Part shown: one piece after another, positions 11,293 through 22,261 of the stretch
Layout of the letters: each line of letters begins with the position of its first letter
Numbering within the stretch: position 1 is the first letter of the stretch
Source of the DNA: Neocallimastix lanati (nom. inval.)
Taxonomy: Eukaryota; Neocallimastigomycota; Neocallimastigomycetes; Neocallimastigales; Neocallimastigaceae
Length of the DNA stretch: 42,500 nt
Assembly: GCA_016946835.1 (NCBI GenBank)
Contig: JACVTC010000165.1
Span: forward strand, 1 to 42,500
Direction: 5' to 3'
Made by a program: the position numbers and the translations under genes
Notes under the pieces: generated by a model
The model's database searches: none
What the model saw: only the letters and a program-made list of their open reading frames with translations
What the model was told of the DNA's origin: nothing

Positions 11293-11740
11293 ACCCCAAT
11301 GATGTGGACTGTTTTTCCAGGTCCATGGAGGGTTGATGGAAAAGGAATAACCTATATCAGGTGTACTAATTACAGCTTTCTGTGATTCTGATGATAATCG
11401 ATGGTTATCCTTTCTAAAGCGGCTTCTAGTACGAAGAGTGAAAACTGGAATACTGGAAGACTGTAGAAAGTGAACCTGATGTTTTATATTGTTTTAAACT
11501 GGATATGTAGTAACATTGGAGTTGTATAATTAATAATATCATGTAGTTTCTACATATTATCATTGTAATGAATCTATTGTATTTTTTACTTTAGCATTAT
11601 TTTGTATATGTATTTTTCTATAGTATTATTTATACTTTCATGTAGCTATTGTAAAATGGAAATGTAGGAGATTGATTCACTACAAAGTTTGTGTTTAAGA
11701 CATTATTTAACGGATGGGAATCTTTTTTATAGTCTTTCTC
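11293..11740 (+). repeat. Shared LINE leader, copy 2 (family C)
   Basis: This is the counterpart of 6103-6550, with only scattered substitutions visible by eye. The similarity fades beyond about 11740 towards the ORF start. From 11740 to 12221 the leader is AT-rich, with a T-rich stretch before the start codon and no coding signal. Confidence 0.85.
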
Positions 11741-12221
11741 TACTAATATTTTTTCTTTTTAAATATACTTTTAGCTAATTTATGATTATTCAACAGAAAA
11801 TTTTTAACATCTTAAAGCGCTTTATTAATTGAAAGAATTTCAATCATTCAAAAGATAAAAAGAAACAATTATTCATTTTAACAGTATATACAAGTAATTT
11901 TGTATCAATAAATTACTAACCCTTGAGTAAATTTATAAATATTATATCAGTTATACAGGATAAAATCAATTATTTACAAAATCTAAAATCTATTAAATCA
12001 TCAAGAACAATTTTATATTTCAAGCTTTCAAATATTCAACACCAATATTTTTTTTTTTACTATTTAAAGGGAATTTACTTTCTCTTTTATTTTTTAATTT
12101 ATTTTATTATATATATATATATATATAAAAAAAAAAAAAAAATTTTTTTACCTATTTTTTTTATTATTTTTATTATTTTTATTTTATTCTTCTTTTATTT
12201 TATTTTTTAGGCTTTCTTGAT

Positions 12222-15200
12222 ATGGATAATACTTCTTCAAATTCAGCAACTATACCTGTTTTGCGACGTGGTCTTCGAAGATACGATATTCAGAATAAAG
12301 ATTTCATTCTTATCTTTATTCATGATCTTCAATCATGGTCTGTTAGTAAACTTTGGGAATTTCTTAGTAAACGTATTTCCAATTGCAATGAAATAGTTCA
12401 TGGAATTATAAAAACACACACACCTAATATGGAAAATTACTTCATTTTAAGGATAAACTATGATAAACCCACTTATTACCTAAATATTTTATTTCTTCTT
12501 ACCCATTGCCTTCCAATCAATAAAATTAATTTGATCCAAACCGACAAAATCAGAACTTTCAGTGAAGTTAAGAAATTTAACAACAAATTTTCTTCTTTTG
12601 AAACTAAATCAATGGCTAAAGATTTTCTTTATAGTAATATTTATTCACCGTCTACTCAGTTCTTTAATCTTTGTGTCAGTTGGAATATTAATGGATGGAA
12701 TGATGAAAAACGTGATGGTATTAGATACTTTAATGAAATTTTTAAACCCATCTGTATTTGCTTGCAAGAGGTCGGTAATAGCCAATACCTTAATGTACAT
12801 TCAAATAATTACCCATTTCTTTGTCACTATAATACAATTTTACGTAAAGCTGATCCAAATATACCCGGTATGAGAGGTCTTAGTATAAGTGTACATCGTT
12901 CATGTTCATTTTCTCCTGATCCCTTTGAATATAAGTATATCATTTCTGTCAACATTACTTCCTTTTGGGGAATTAAATGCACTATTGGTAATATTTATGT
13001 TCCTACGGTCACTCATAAGGAAGAAAGAAAGAATGCCTTTTCAGAAATTACTAATTGGATAAAGAAACATACTAATACACCTTCTATTCTTGTAGGTGAC
13101 TTTAATATGTCTAAATCCCAATTAGATAGTTTACTTAATAAATCATCTTATCAGTGGTTCACTAAATACTTATCAGGTCTCGATTTCACATGGGCTCGGG
13201 ATGGTAGATCGTCTTGTATTGATCATGTTTTATTTAATTGTAAAATGAAGGAATACATTAATAAGGTATCTGTTTGTAGTACATTCAATGATATATCTGA
13301 CCACTTCCCTCTTATCCTTTCCTGTAAGAAAGATGACTCAGAAGGTTTTCGTGCTCCTACTCCTTCTAGAAGATTCAAGTGGTCCCAACGCATGTGTAAT
13401 GAAAAGCATAATGAAATATTCTCAAGTAACTACTTCTCAATTCTTCTTAATGAATTTGATGATAATAAAGAATTAAGTTCTAATGAAATGGTCAAGAAAT
13501 TTATAGAAACAGCTAATAAAGTTGGTGATAAAGTTCATGCTAGAGTTCCTTGTGATCTTAAAGGATCAGCTTTCCACTGCCCTTATTATATCAAGAAACT
13601 TTCTCATGAAAAGCATGTTGCATTTAATGAAATCAAAAATTTTGCTTTAGGTTCTAATCTTGAAAACCTTGATGAATTTTTAAATTTGCTTCGTGAGTAT
13701 AAAAATATATGTGGTAAAGTCAGGTCAATTAAGTTTTCTATTAAATCAAAACAATTTCATCAGTCAATAGAATCTGCATGTAATGATTTTAGTAATAAAA
13801 ATGCTAGGAGTGCTTGGTTAAAATTAAAGAAGCTATCTCGCCCTATGTACTCTAATTCTATTTCGTCAAGTGTTTTAAAGGACAAGCAGGGTAACTTTTT
13901 ATTTTCTCATTCGGATCAATTAAATCGATTTGCTGAACATTACAGTGAACTAGCTTCTGATGTTACTCAACACAGTTTGGATAATGAATACTGGGTAAGT
14001 TTATTTGGAACTAATCCTAATAATAATCTTACTTGGGATATTAATGATTCTATTACTATAGAAGAAATTCAAAACACTGTGCTTGAAATGAAAAATAATA
14101 AAGCTCCTGGACCCGATGGTATTCCGATTGAATTTTTTAAAGCCTTCTTTAGTAAATCTGATTTATCCGATAATCAAGATGATTCTTCAGATGATCACTA
14201 CTCTAAGTGTGCTAAATGTTTACTTTCATTATTTAACAAAATCTGGGATGGTGATTTCCCTGAAGAGTGGAATTCGGCTTCTATAATATCAATTCCAAAA
14301 AAAGGAGATCTTTCGGATTGTAATAATTATCGTGGTATTTCTCTTATTAATGTTGGCTTAAAAATTATTTCAAAGATTGTTACTAATAGAATTGCTAAAT
14401 ATGCCCTTGAACATAAATTTGTTAAACCTGAACAATTTGGATTTAGAAATAAAGAAGAATGCATAAGTTTGTATATTTCAATTAGAGAGATATGTCAAAG
14501 AAGAAAATTTAAAGGAAATTTTACTTATCTTGCTTTTCTCGATCTTAAAAAAGCCTATGATTCAGTTCCTATCTTTAATATTTTGACCAAATTATATAAC
14601 TTAGGAATTAGAGATAAATGTCATCTGTTTTTAAAGAATCTTTATCTATCCTCTAAAGCTCGTGCTTTTTTTAATGGTAATCTCTCAGAAGAATTTTCGA
14701 TTAATCGTGGTGTTAGACAAGGATGCCCTCTATCTCCTATTTTATTCAATTTGTTCATTAATGATATACTGGATAATTGTGATAAGTATGGTGTATATTT
14801 AGATTCTCAATATTGTTGTGGTGGACTTTTTGCGGATGATATTGTTTTAGTTGCTCCATCTAAACAAGCTCTTAAGAAAATTTTGAATAAAGTTCATGAA
14901 TGGGCTATTAAAAATGAAATGACTTTTGGAATTAATAAGTGTGCTACTCTTGTTGTAAAACCGATTAACTTTGTTAAACAGATAAATTATGAAGATCCAT
15001 CTTTCTTTATTGGTAGTAAAAAATTACCTAAAACTGACAACTATACCTATCTTGGTATTCCTTTTGATGAATCTTTATCACTGAAACCTATACAATCCAA
15101 ATTAAACAGTAATTTAAATGTCAAGTTAAATTTGTACTTTCGATTTCTTATTAATAAATCTGTTCCTCTCCCATTGAAGAAATATGTTTTAATTTCGTTT

Positions 15201-16347
15201 ATTCTTAGTCTTGTTATATATTATGCTCCTCTCTTTGGTTCAAATAAGAGCAGATGTTCTAAAGCTCAAAAAATTATTAATAGAGGACTTTATTGGAATT
15301 ACGGATTTAAATCTCGCAATTCTTCTGTTAGTCTCTATAATATTACTCGTGAATTGAGAATACCTCCTCTTTCAGTTGTCTGTGCTATATCTCAATTACG
15401 TTGCTTTAGAAAATGGAAAAATTCATCATGTATTATTAATCATCTCACTAATAATATTCCTACTATGTCACATTATTCATGGACTAAAGAATCAAGGACT
15501 TTGGATAAGAAATTAAGTAGTATGAAAACAAGTGAAATAAAAAAGTTTTTATTGGGAAAGAGATGTCTTCAAACCCTCAAAAGCTAAAAAAGTAATTATT
15601 TACAAGGAGAATGATTTTGGATTTATTTCAGAAATCAGAAACTTAACATTTCAATATCCTAAGTATCAGTTGGGATTCTTTTGGATTTCTCGTATTAGGT
15701 GTGGTTTTAAATTCGACATTAGTATTTCCATTAAAAGAAAAATCGTCTCAGAAGATTGCCCTAAATGTTGCCCTTGTTGTGGTGTTAGTGTACCTAGCTT
15801 TTCTCACTGGATCTTTGCCTGTAAAGAATTGGAAAATTACAGAAATAAATCTTTACCTTTTCTAGATGATCTCTTTTTGAAGTTTGCATTGATAATTGAA
15901 CAAAAATCCTTGGATGTTTCTTTAGATTCAGAAAAGGATTATGATAATAATATTTATTATTATATATTGAGTGCACTTCTTGGTGGGCGTTCAATATATT
16001 CAAAAATTAAAGTTAATGATGGGGAACAAAGACAATTAGTTGACAATATTTTTAAACAAAGTTCAACTTCGTCAACTGTTCCGTATTTTGTGGGGATTGC
16101 GGAGTTTCTAACAAACGTAATACCATTAATTTGTCGATCTTTTAGTTTGATGATGAAAAGGTATTCCGTTGAATCTACCGTTACCAAGAGCGTCGACGTC
16201 GAAATGATAAAGCATGGATTTTCACCTCCAGATACAGATTCGATTGATAACACTAATACTGAAATTATTACTCGCAATAATGGACGTGGTGTTATTATCG
16301 AGGAATGGGAAAAGTTAGAGGCTATTGCTTCTAACGCACTTTTATAA
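12222..16347 (+). pseudogene. LINE polyprotein family C, one-base frameshift
   Basis: The first frame (12222-15587, 1121 codons) carries an endonuclease domain from about residue 149, with GDFN at 292-295 and SDH at 359-361. The reverse transcriptase follows, with FADD at 870-873. The second frame continues to 16347 with the CX2CX8HX4C knuckle (about 15759-15825) and the conserved tail. The join falls at a run of five T at 15546-15550: with four T the frame would run on, and the alignment with LINEs A and B continues there. The copy is therefore one base from intact. The extra T could be a real inactivating insertion or a sequencing or assembly error in a homopolymer. I see no other break. 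Confidence 0.92.
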
Positions 16348-16455
16348 TTTTATAATATATAATATTTTATTTCATGTATTTTATTTGTTTTTTTTTTTTC
16401 ATTTAATTTCATGTAATTTTATTATTATTATAAATTAAATAAAGTTTTCTCTAAG

Positions 16456-16494
<39 letters not shown>

Positions 16495-16530
16495 TTTCAA
16501 ATGCACTTTTCACCTACATGTATTTTTTAT

Positions 16531-16824
16531 AAAGTGTTTAATTTCCTTCTTGGAGGTCGAAGTATTAATAACAGTACAAGGGAATGGAAGGATCTATTTA
16601 AGTGCCAGATGAAATCAGGTGCTTATTCTGATACTCCGTTCTTGGTGATTACTGCGGCACTTCTCCAATCGATTATACCTATTACTATTGGCCAGCAATG
16701 GTCTTTGTTCAAAAGGTTAAAATCGAATCATACTACTACTACCAAGAGCGTCATTGCTGAAGAAACAGTAAGACAGGCCAGCAGGGCTAGTGCAACCAAT
16801 GAAGAACATAATTTTGTATCTTAA
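16531..16824 (+). pseudogene. LINE A C-terminal tail, frame open but truncated
   Basis: Codes for the last 97 or so residues of the family A polyprotein, in frame to the normal stop. It has a few substitutions relative to the intact copy but no indel. It lacks the endonuclease, RT and knuckle. The ATG at 16501 lies upstream of the homology and is probably not a real start. Confidence 0.85.
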
Positions 16825-17057
16825 AATTAGGATTAACATTGCGAAGTCAAAATTAATTATTATACTTCAGTATAATAATGCCCTTGTGAAGTCTTACAAA
16901 TATTAATTAAATGAAACTAGAATATATTATACCATTATTTTATTTTATTTTGTGTTTTTTTTTTTTTTTTTTTTTTTTATTACATGTATTTTATTAACTA
17001 TTTAATTAATAAAGATGAAACAATTTTTGCTACCTTTAAAAAAAAAAAAAAAAAAAA
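16531..17057 (+). mobile_element. LINE family A, 5'-truncated copy
   Basis: Homology to LINE A starts sharply at 16531 within the C-terminal coding region and continues through the 3' UTR to a poly(A) of 20 at 17038-17057. 5' truncation of this kind is typical of incomplete target-primed reverse transcription. It lies 42 bp after the poly(A) of LINE C, on the same strand. Confidence 0.92.
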
Positions 17058-17580
17058 TTAGAAATAACGAAATATATAATATTAATAATAATAGCAATAG
17101 AAATAATATTATTAATAATAGTAGAATTAGTGATAGCGAAAATAGAAATATTAATATTAATAATAGTGAAAATAATAATATCGTTACTACTAGTGTAGTG
17201 AATTGTTCAATTGGTGAAAATCATGTTAATTTAAGTAATTTCTGAATAATGAGTGTGTAAATATATATGTAACGTTGTACCGATTATATAACTTCCTTAT
17301 TGGTGGAAGAGATGTATACATTATTGATTTAAATTATAAAAGAGAATGGGATATTCTGTTTAAAAACCAATTCATTTCTGGTGATTATTCAAAAATACCA
17401 TTCTTAGTGCCATCTGCAGCTCTCTTAACAGAAATTATGCCTCGGGCTAGTACTCGGCAAGGGATACTATTCCGAAAATATAAGCGCAAACTAATTAGGA
17501 GCATCAACGCTGAAAATGCTGTAAGATAGGCTAGCAGGGCCAATGCCTCCGAAGGAGAAGACCATAATTTCTTTCAGATA
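17058..17580 (+). pseudogene. Diverged LINE polyprotein C-terminus, broken
   Basis: An Asn/Ile/Ser-rich linker (17058-17243) ends in a stop. The frame containing YNFLIGGRD and FLVPSAALLTEIMP (about 17281-17526) then matches FNFLLGGR and FLVVTAALLQSIIP of LINE A. After AENAVR a TAG stands where LINE A has a Gln codon, and the tail (ASRANA and so on) continues in the same frame. So there is at least one frameshift and one nonsense change. Confidence 0.82.
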
Positions 17581-17847
17581 GTCAATTCAAATGCTAATCC
17601 ATAAGGAGTGAGGTTTGTTGCGTAGGAACTTTTTTCTGAATTTATTTATACACTTTATTTTTGATTACTACTTTTTATTTCACGTTACTATTTCATTTAT
17701 TATTATGTTCAAATTGGACAAATAATATTTATTTATTTTATTAATTCTATGTTTTTTTTTTATTTTTTATTAAAATTAAAAGTATTCATGTATTTTATAT
17801 AAGAATAAATAAATAAAGAATAAAGTTCGTAATAATTGTGGCTATAA

Positions 17848-17888
<41 letters not shown>
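17058..17888 (+). mobile_element. LINE of a further family, 3' fragment
   Basis: The fragment begins at the poly(A) of the previous copy and ends with a poly(A) of 38 at 17851-17888. The 3' UTR (about 17580-17850) carries an AATAAA near 17820 and TTCATGTATTTTAT near 17784. The coding remnant is clearly related to the tail of LINE A but much more diverged, so it represents a separate family. Confidence 0.82.
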
Positions 17889-17890
<2 letters not shown>

Positions 17891-17936
17891 AAAGAAAAAG
17901 AAAGAGAAAAAGAAAAAGAAAAAGAAAAAGAAAAAA
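17889..17936 (+). repeat. (AAAAAG)n microsatellite after LINE poly(A)
   Basis: A purine-only run of A4-5G units directly follows the poly(A) of the last LINE. It probably arose by slippage and mutation of a longer poly(A) tail. Confidence 0.9.
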
Positions 17937-17952
17937 TGTCGAGAATTTTTTT

Positions 17953-18033
17953 GGATTTGAAAATTAAACTCACTAATAAATGGATTGAAATTAAATTTCG
18001 ATTCTTCTATTAGTGAATATCATTTTCAAATCC
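17953..18033. repeat. Imperfect inverted repeat (25-bp arms)
   Basis: The arms 17953-17977 and 18009-18033 are complementary at 22 of 25 positions, separated by 31 bp. They begin and end with GGATTTGAAAAT and its complement. A diverged version of the right half appears near 19641-19715 (CTATCAGTGAAT...AAATCCATTAAT). It may be a small MITE-like element or a hairpin relic; no target duplication was identified. Confidence 0.55.
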
Positions 18034-18804
18034 ACTAATATTCACAATAAAAAAATATAGACTTTGATAAGATTTGAGTTATATTAGTCAAGTTAAAATG
18101 TTTTTATTAATAAAATAAATAAAAATAAAATAAAATATTACATGCAAAGTTTTATAAATTAATTAAGAAATTCAATAATTAAAGTTTAAGTTTTATTAGA
18201 ATCTTTAATTTAATATTTTAAGAATAAGTTTTATTAAAATTAATGCAACGAATTAATGTTTTTGTTACAATTAGTTTAATTAGTTTAGGTTAATAATCTT
18301 ACAAATATTATAAATGAAGGGAATTTTAATTCTTTTTTATACTAATCTAAAAATAATAATTTATAATGTAATTTATTATTGCATTTAATATTAATATAAG
18401 CATTCATGTAAATTAACTATATAAAATATGAAATAAAATAATAAAATAATATTGATAAAAATCTTTTAATAAAATAACTATATAATTATTAATAAAACAA
18501 TTTAAGAATAGAATGATTTAATAATGAAATGATAAAATAATTTAAGATCTTAAAACTAATTATAAGTCCTCTTAGAAATCTTTAGAATTATAAAGAATTC
18601 CTTTGAATCTTTTAGAAATTATTTTGGTAACTTATTACCAATAATTAGTACACTAATTTATCTAAAACTATTAAGTCATTTAAAATATTATAAATTATTA
18701 TTAATTTTTAATTTATATAATTTAATTATTAATTTTGTATATAATGATTAATAATATAAAATCAAAATTTTAAAAGTTTTTTCTACATAAAATATTAATT
18801 ATTT

Positions 18805-18945
18805 GGTAATCCTAAGGAATTAGATATAACTGGAGCACTAATTGAAGTTGAATTTAATGCAAAGAATGTGGATGGTTCAACTTTTGTATTTAAAGCAAGT
18901 AAAGAATTTGAAAAAGAATTAATTAATTACTTACAGTCCATTTAA
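18805..18945 (+). pseudogene. Short coding-like relic, unrecognised
   Basis: 47 codons are open, ending in TAA at 18943-18945. Base composition is less AT-rich than the surroundings and the translation looks protein-like (contains ALIEVEFNAKN and EFEKELINYL). There is no convincing start codon, and no clear splice acceptor was found upstream. I do not recognise the family. It could be the last exon or a fragment of a host or transposon gene. Confidence 0.35.
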
Positions 18946-20420
18946 ATAATTAAACTATTTTTTTTATATATCTATATATATATATAATTAAAAAATTCTT
19001 TAAAATTTAATATCTTGTGTTTATTGGTTCAAATGAGTTGAAATTAATATACGTTATAAATCTCAAGAGTAGCTTTATAATGAATATAATTTTAATTTTA
19101 ATTTTGAAGGTAAATTTTCTGTTATTTGTAGATCATCTTTTTTTCTTCCTCTTATTTTTATTAATTTCATAAGGGTTAAATTAAATTGAATTATCTGGGG
19201 ATCGTGCATTTCGCAATATAGCGTATAAAATTTTTAAATAAAGCCATACATTTTTAAGATATTCTATACAATCATAAATAAATATATAAATAATTATTAT
19301 TTTAAAAGAAATAATAATATATTTTTTTAATTAAATATTATTAAATAACTATTTCAAAAGAAATAATAATATATTCTATTAAAAAAGAATTATAAAAAAT
19401 TACTTTTATAATTGAATATTAATAAATTATATATATATATAAAAAGAATATTTATTATTTATTTAATTATTATATATTAACTATTAAAAACAAGCCACAT
19501 ACAAAATACGCCACATTATAAAGTGAAAAACTAGATACATATATAAAATAGTCCAAACCCTTATGTTTCTAAATATTATCCATTCCTAATATTTCTTTTT
19601 TATAATAAAAATAGAGTTTTATTTTAAAATTCTCAATAACGAAATTTAATTTCAATCGATCTATCAGTGAATTTCAATTTTAAATCCATTAATGTTTGTG
19701 ACAATAAAAAAATGTTAAGATAATAACTGAATTTCCATTTAATTCAATTTCAATTTCAATTTCAATAATTCAGTCATTTAAATTTCAATATTAATGAATA
19801 ATAATATATAATAATTATTATTAAATTAACTTTATTAAAATATTTAGGAATTAGTCTAGGCCAACTAATTACTAAATATTATTAACATATTGAAATTAAT
19901 ATATATTAAATAATGTATACACGTGATTGTCATATTAAATTAATTTCTACATATTATATTTTAATTATTAAAATATAATATTTAGCTATATTAGATTCTT
20001 ATGTTTTATTTATATTAAATATTTATATTATTATCTTAGTTTATATTATCAATATCAAACTTATATTAATATTCATATCAATAATTAATATTTTAATATT
20101 TAATTATTTTATATAAATACATGTTTAAATCTTTTGATTAATCCTTTGTAGGATTATTGTAATTTAAATTATAGTAATAATTATATAAAATAATAATGTA
20201 ATAAAATATTATTAAGATTAAATAAAATTTATATTTTAAATAAAAAACTTATTCATAAAATTTACTAATAACAATATGTTTTAAATAAGAATAAAATTAA
20301 ATTATTAATTAATTACTATAATTTGGCATCTTGACCTAATCGTTAAGACCAAATTACCTAAAAACTTTGACAAAAAAAAAAATGCATAAATATTAAAATC
20401 TTTTTTCATCTACAAGGTTA

Positions 20421-20425
20421 CATTT
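20421..20425. repeat. Target-site duplication of LTR-alpha, left copy (CATTT)
   Basis: CATTT precedes the TG start of LTR-alpha at 20426. The same five bases follow its CA end at 40649-40653. Confidence 0.85.
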
Positions 20426-20770
20426 TGTAATAATTCTATTAAGAACTAACTCAAAATAGAATTATTAACTACAACTTAACGACTAATTCATTAAGTTGAG
20501 AAAATAAAATAAAATAAATTTTTTTTACCTTTAATGTAGAGTTTATTATAAAATTAATTATAATAATAACACAAAATGTAAGAGAAGAATTGTTTGTATA
20601 AATTGATCTTAAAAATATGTTTTTGAATAAAATATTTTTATTAATTTATTAAAGTTAAAAATATAAAAATGTTACTATTATAACTATGTTTTTTATAATA
20701 ATAACTCTTGATTTCTCAAAGAGAACTCAAGAGCCTTATTTATATTTTTTTTTATGAAAATAAGGTTAAA
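20426..20770 (-). mobile_element. Solo LTR-alpha, left part
   Basis: It begins with TGTAATAATT and is a diverged relative of the gypsy-3 LTR (32732-33697), including the ATAATAACTCTT block near 20705 and a TATA-like box read on the minus strand near 20745. It breaks off after GGTTAAA at 20770, where gypsy-1 starts. The rest is at 40081-40648. Removing gypsy-1 and one TTAAA gives a continuous LTR of about 913 bp. No internal gag-pol belongs to it, so it is a solo LTR left by LTR-LTR recombination. Confidence 0.88.
20766..20770. repeat. Target-site duplication of gypsy-1, left copy (TTAAA)
   Basis: TTAAA stands before the gypsy-1 LTR start at 20771 and again after its end, at 40076-40080. The two flanks join into a sequence matching the gypsy-3 LTR around 33090-33120. 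Confidence 0.9.
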
Positions 20771-21402
20771 TGTAACGAAATCTTCAGTTAGTAAAATTAG
20801 AACTTTGGTTCAATGGTTAGTTACATTGACCATGACCAATACTTCATGGATTCGATTCACACCTCAACTCATTTTGCATAAATAATTATTTTATTAATTA
20901 TTAATAATATCTTCTTGAATATTCTTTCTGTATAAAATTATAGAAAGTTAAAGATTCTTTCGGTTCGTAATTCAACCGAAATGAATTTAGAAATTCTTAT
21001 TATATAAATTATTTTATTCTTTTTTGATAAGATTCATTTTCATCAATTAAAATCTATATTCTAGAAACTTTACATTATTAATTATTACAAACATATTTCT
21101 AAATATTTCTTTAAAATTATTTTTACATGTTAAAACTGTTTTTCCGTTAAAAGTATAAATAGTGCGAACTTCACGAATGAAAATATTTTTCTTCGTGCTT
21201 TTATTAATAATAATTAACGTATAAGTAATTCGAAATATTACCTTGTTGATTAATATTAATAATTATTTTAAATTTTATAATTAATAAAAAATATTTCTAA
21301 TAAAACGAATTATTTATACAGATAGTGTAAACCTATTGAGTTTTCTCCTTTCTGTGTTTCTATATCTCATCCCGCCTTTACAATAGAAGCACCTCCGTTA
21401 CA
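20771..21402 (+). repeat. Gypsy-1 5' LTR
   Basis: 632 bp, begins TGTAACG and ends GTTACA. It carries a TATAAATA box at 21154-21161. The predicted transcript start is near 21196, at a GTGCTTTTAT block complementary to the primer site. A tRNA-like block lies at 20799-20871. Confidence 0.93.
20799..20871 (+). promoter_or_regulatory. tRNA-like block with A and B boxes inside the gypsy-1 LTR
   Basis: 20806-20816 reads TGGTTCAATGG, which fits the Pol III A box (the tRNA-Ser of this window has TGGCGGAGTGG). 20849-20858 reads GATTCGATTC, close to the B-box core GGTTCGANTC. The spacing is typical of a tRNA gene. ACTTTGG and TGGTTA are shared with the tRNA-Ser gene at 40669. The ends do not pair into an acceptor stem, so it is not a working tRNA. 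It may be a degenerate tRNA or a SINE-like head captured by the LTR. The second copy is at 39472-39544. Confidence 0.55.
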
Positions 21403-21412
21403 ATAAAAGCAC
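21403..21412 (+). promoter_or_regulatory. Gypsy-1 primer binding site, probably self-priming
   Basis: The ten bases directly after the 5' LTR (ATAAAAGCAC) are the exact reverse complement of GTGCTTTTAT at 21196-21205 in the LTR, about 42 bp downstream of the TATA box. Tf1/sushi elements prime minus-strand synthesis from the 5' end of their own mRNA in this arrangement. I see no obvious match to the 3' end of the tRNA in this window. Confidence 0.65.
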
Positions 21413-21898
21413 CTGCTAATCCAAGCCCTCAATACCTTTACGCTATTCCTCAGACATTTTACCGTACTTTTAGGAATTCTACCTTCTCAATATCTTTTGG
21501 CAATCGTTGGGTTTCTACTTTTACTATTCTACTATTAAAGAACAAATACCTACTCTTCCGGTTCTCTCTATCTTAGTCTAATAATCTTTAAATAAATCTT
21601 CTTATCTACTATCTCTTTAATACCGGACTTCTATATCTTTTAATCTCGGATTTTATCTCCTCCCAAACGAATAATTACTGCCTATTGATTCCTATTCAAA
21701 TTATCACCTTGTCTGTTTCGAGTTACCCTCACTATTATATAATTCAATCCTTTGTATTTATTATATTACCGGATAATCCTAATCCTATAGTTATTGAAAT
21801 TAATTCTTATAACAAAAATTCTTGTACTACCCGATCAAATAATTCAATTTAAATTTGTACTACCCTATTAAGATAAAACTTGCATTACCTTAACCTTT

Positions 21899-21929
<31 letters not shown>

Positions 21930-22110
21930 GATAATATTAAATTAATCTTGTATTACCTTAACCCTTCAAAATTAATTCTAATATTTACCCAACAAAATTA
22001 ATTAATAATTAGATAAATAATATTAAATTAATTTAATAAGAAAAAAATTTTTAATTTTTAGATAAATTTTTTAGATTAATTTAGTGAATAAATCAATTAG
22101 TTCTAGATAA

Positions 22111-22149
<39 letters not shown>

Positions 22150-22199
22150 TTTTTCATTTAATTTATTACAAAAATAATAAATTTTTTAAATTAGCTTAG

Positions 22200-22261
<62 letters not shown>

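Larger units (their letters stand above)
11292..16488 (+). mobile_element. Non-LTR retrotransposon family C, full length
   Basis: The element has a leader of about 930 bp (11292-12221), an ORF at 12222-16347 broken by a single base, and a 3' UTR of about 110 bp. AATAAA lies near 16438, and the poly(A) of 30 is at 16459-16488. The end of its 3' UTR resembles that of family B just before the poly(A), so B and C are sister families. Confidence 0.9.
17938..20420. other. AT-rich region without supported genes
   Basis: About 2.5 kb of very AT-rich DNA with many stops in all frames, TA runs near 18967 and 19430, and no long open frame. The only structured parts I see are the hairpin repeat at 17953-18033, a weak relative of it near 19641-19715, and the short coding-like stretch at 18805-18945. 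With the DNA after 40653 it forms the old host flank of the tRNA-Ser locus. Confidence 0.6.

Noticed and set aside
11923-12210. 95-codon open frame rich in Phe, Ile and Lys
   Set aside because: It lies in the AT-rich leader of LINE C and reflects T and TA runs; no domain or coding composition.
1-17888. Repeat-induced point mutation in the LINE array
   Set aside because: Differences between family A copies are mainly single-base indels and scattered changes; no excess of C-to-T changes is obvious by eye.
20322-20352. Second tRNA-like or A-box-like stretch (TTGACCTAATCGTTAAGACC) upstream of LTR-alpha
   Set aside because: No B box at a suitable distance and only a short hairpin; too weak to claim.
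20799-20871. A functional tRNA gene in the gypsy-1 LTR
   Set aside because: A and B boxes are present, but acceptor and T stems do not pair. Kept only as a tRNA-like block.
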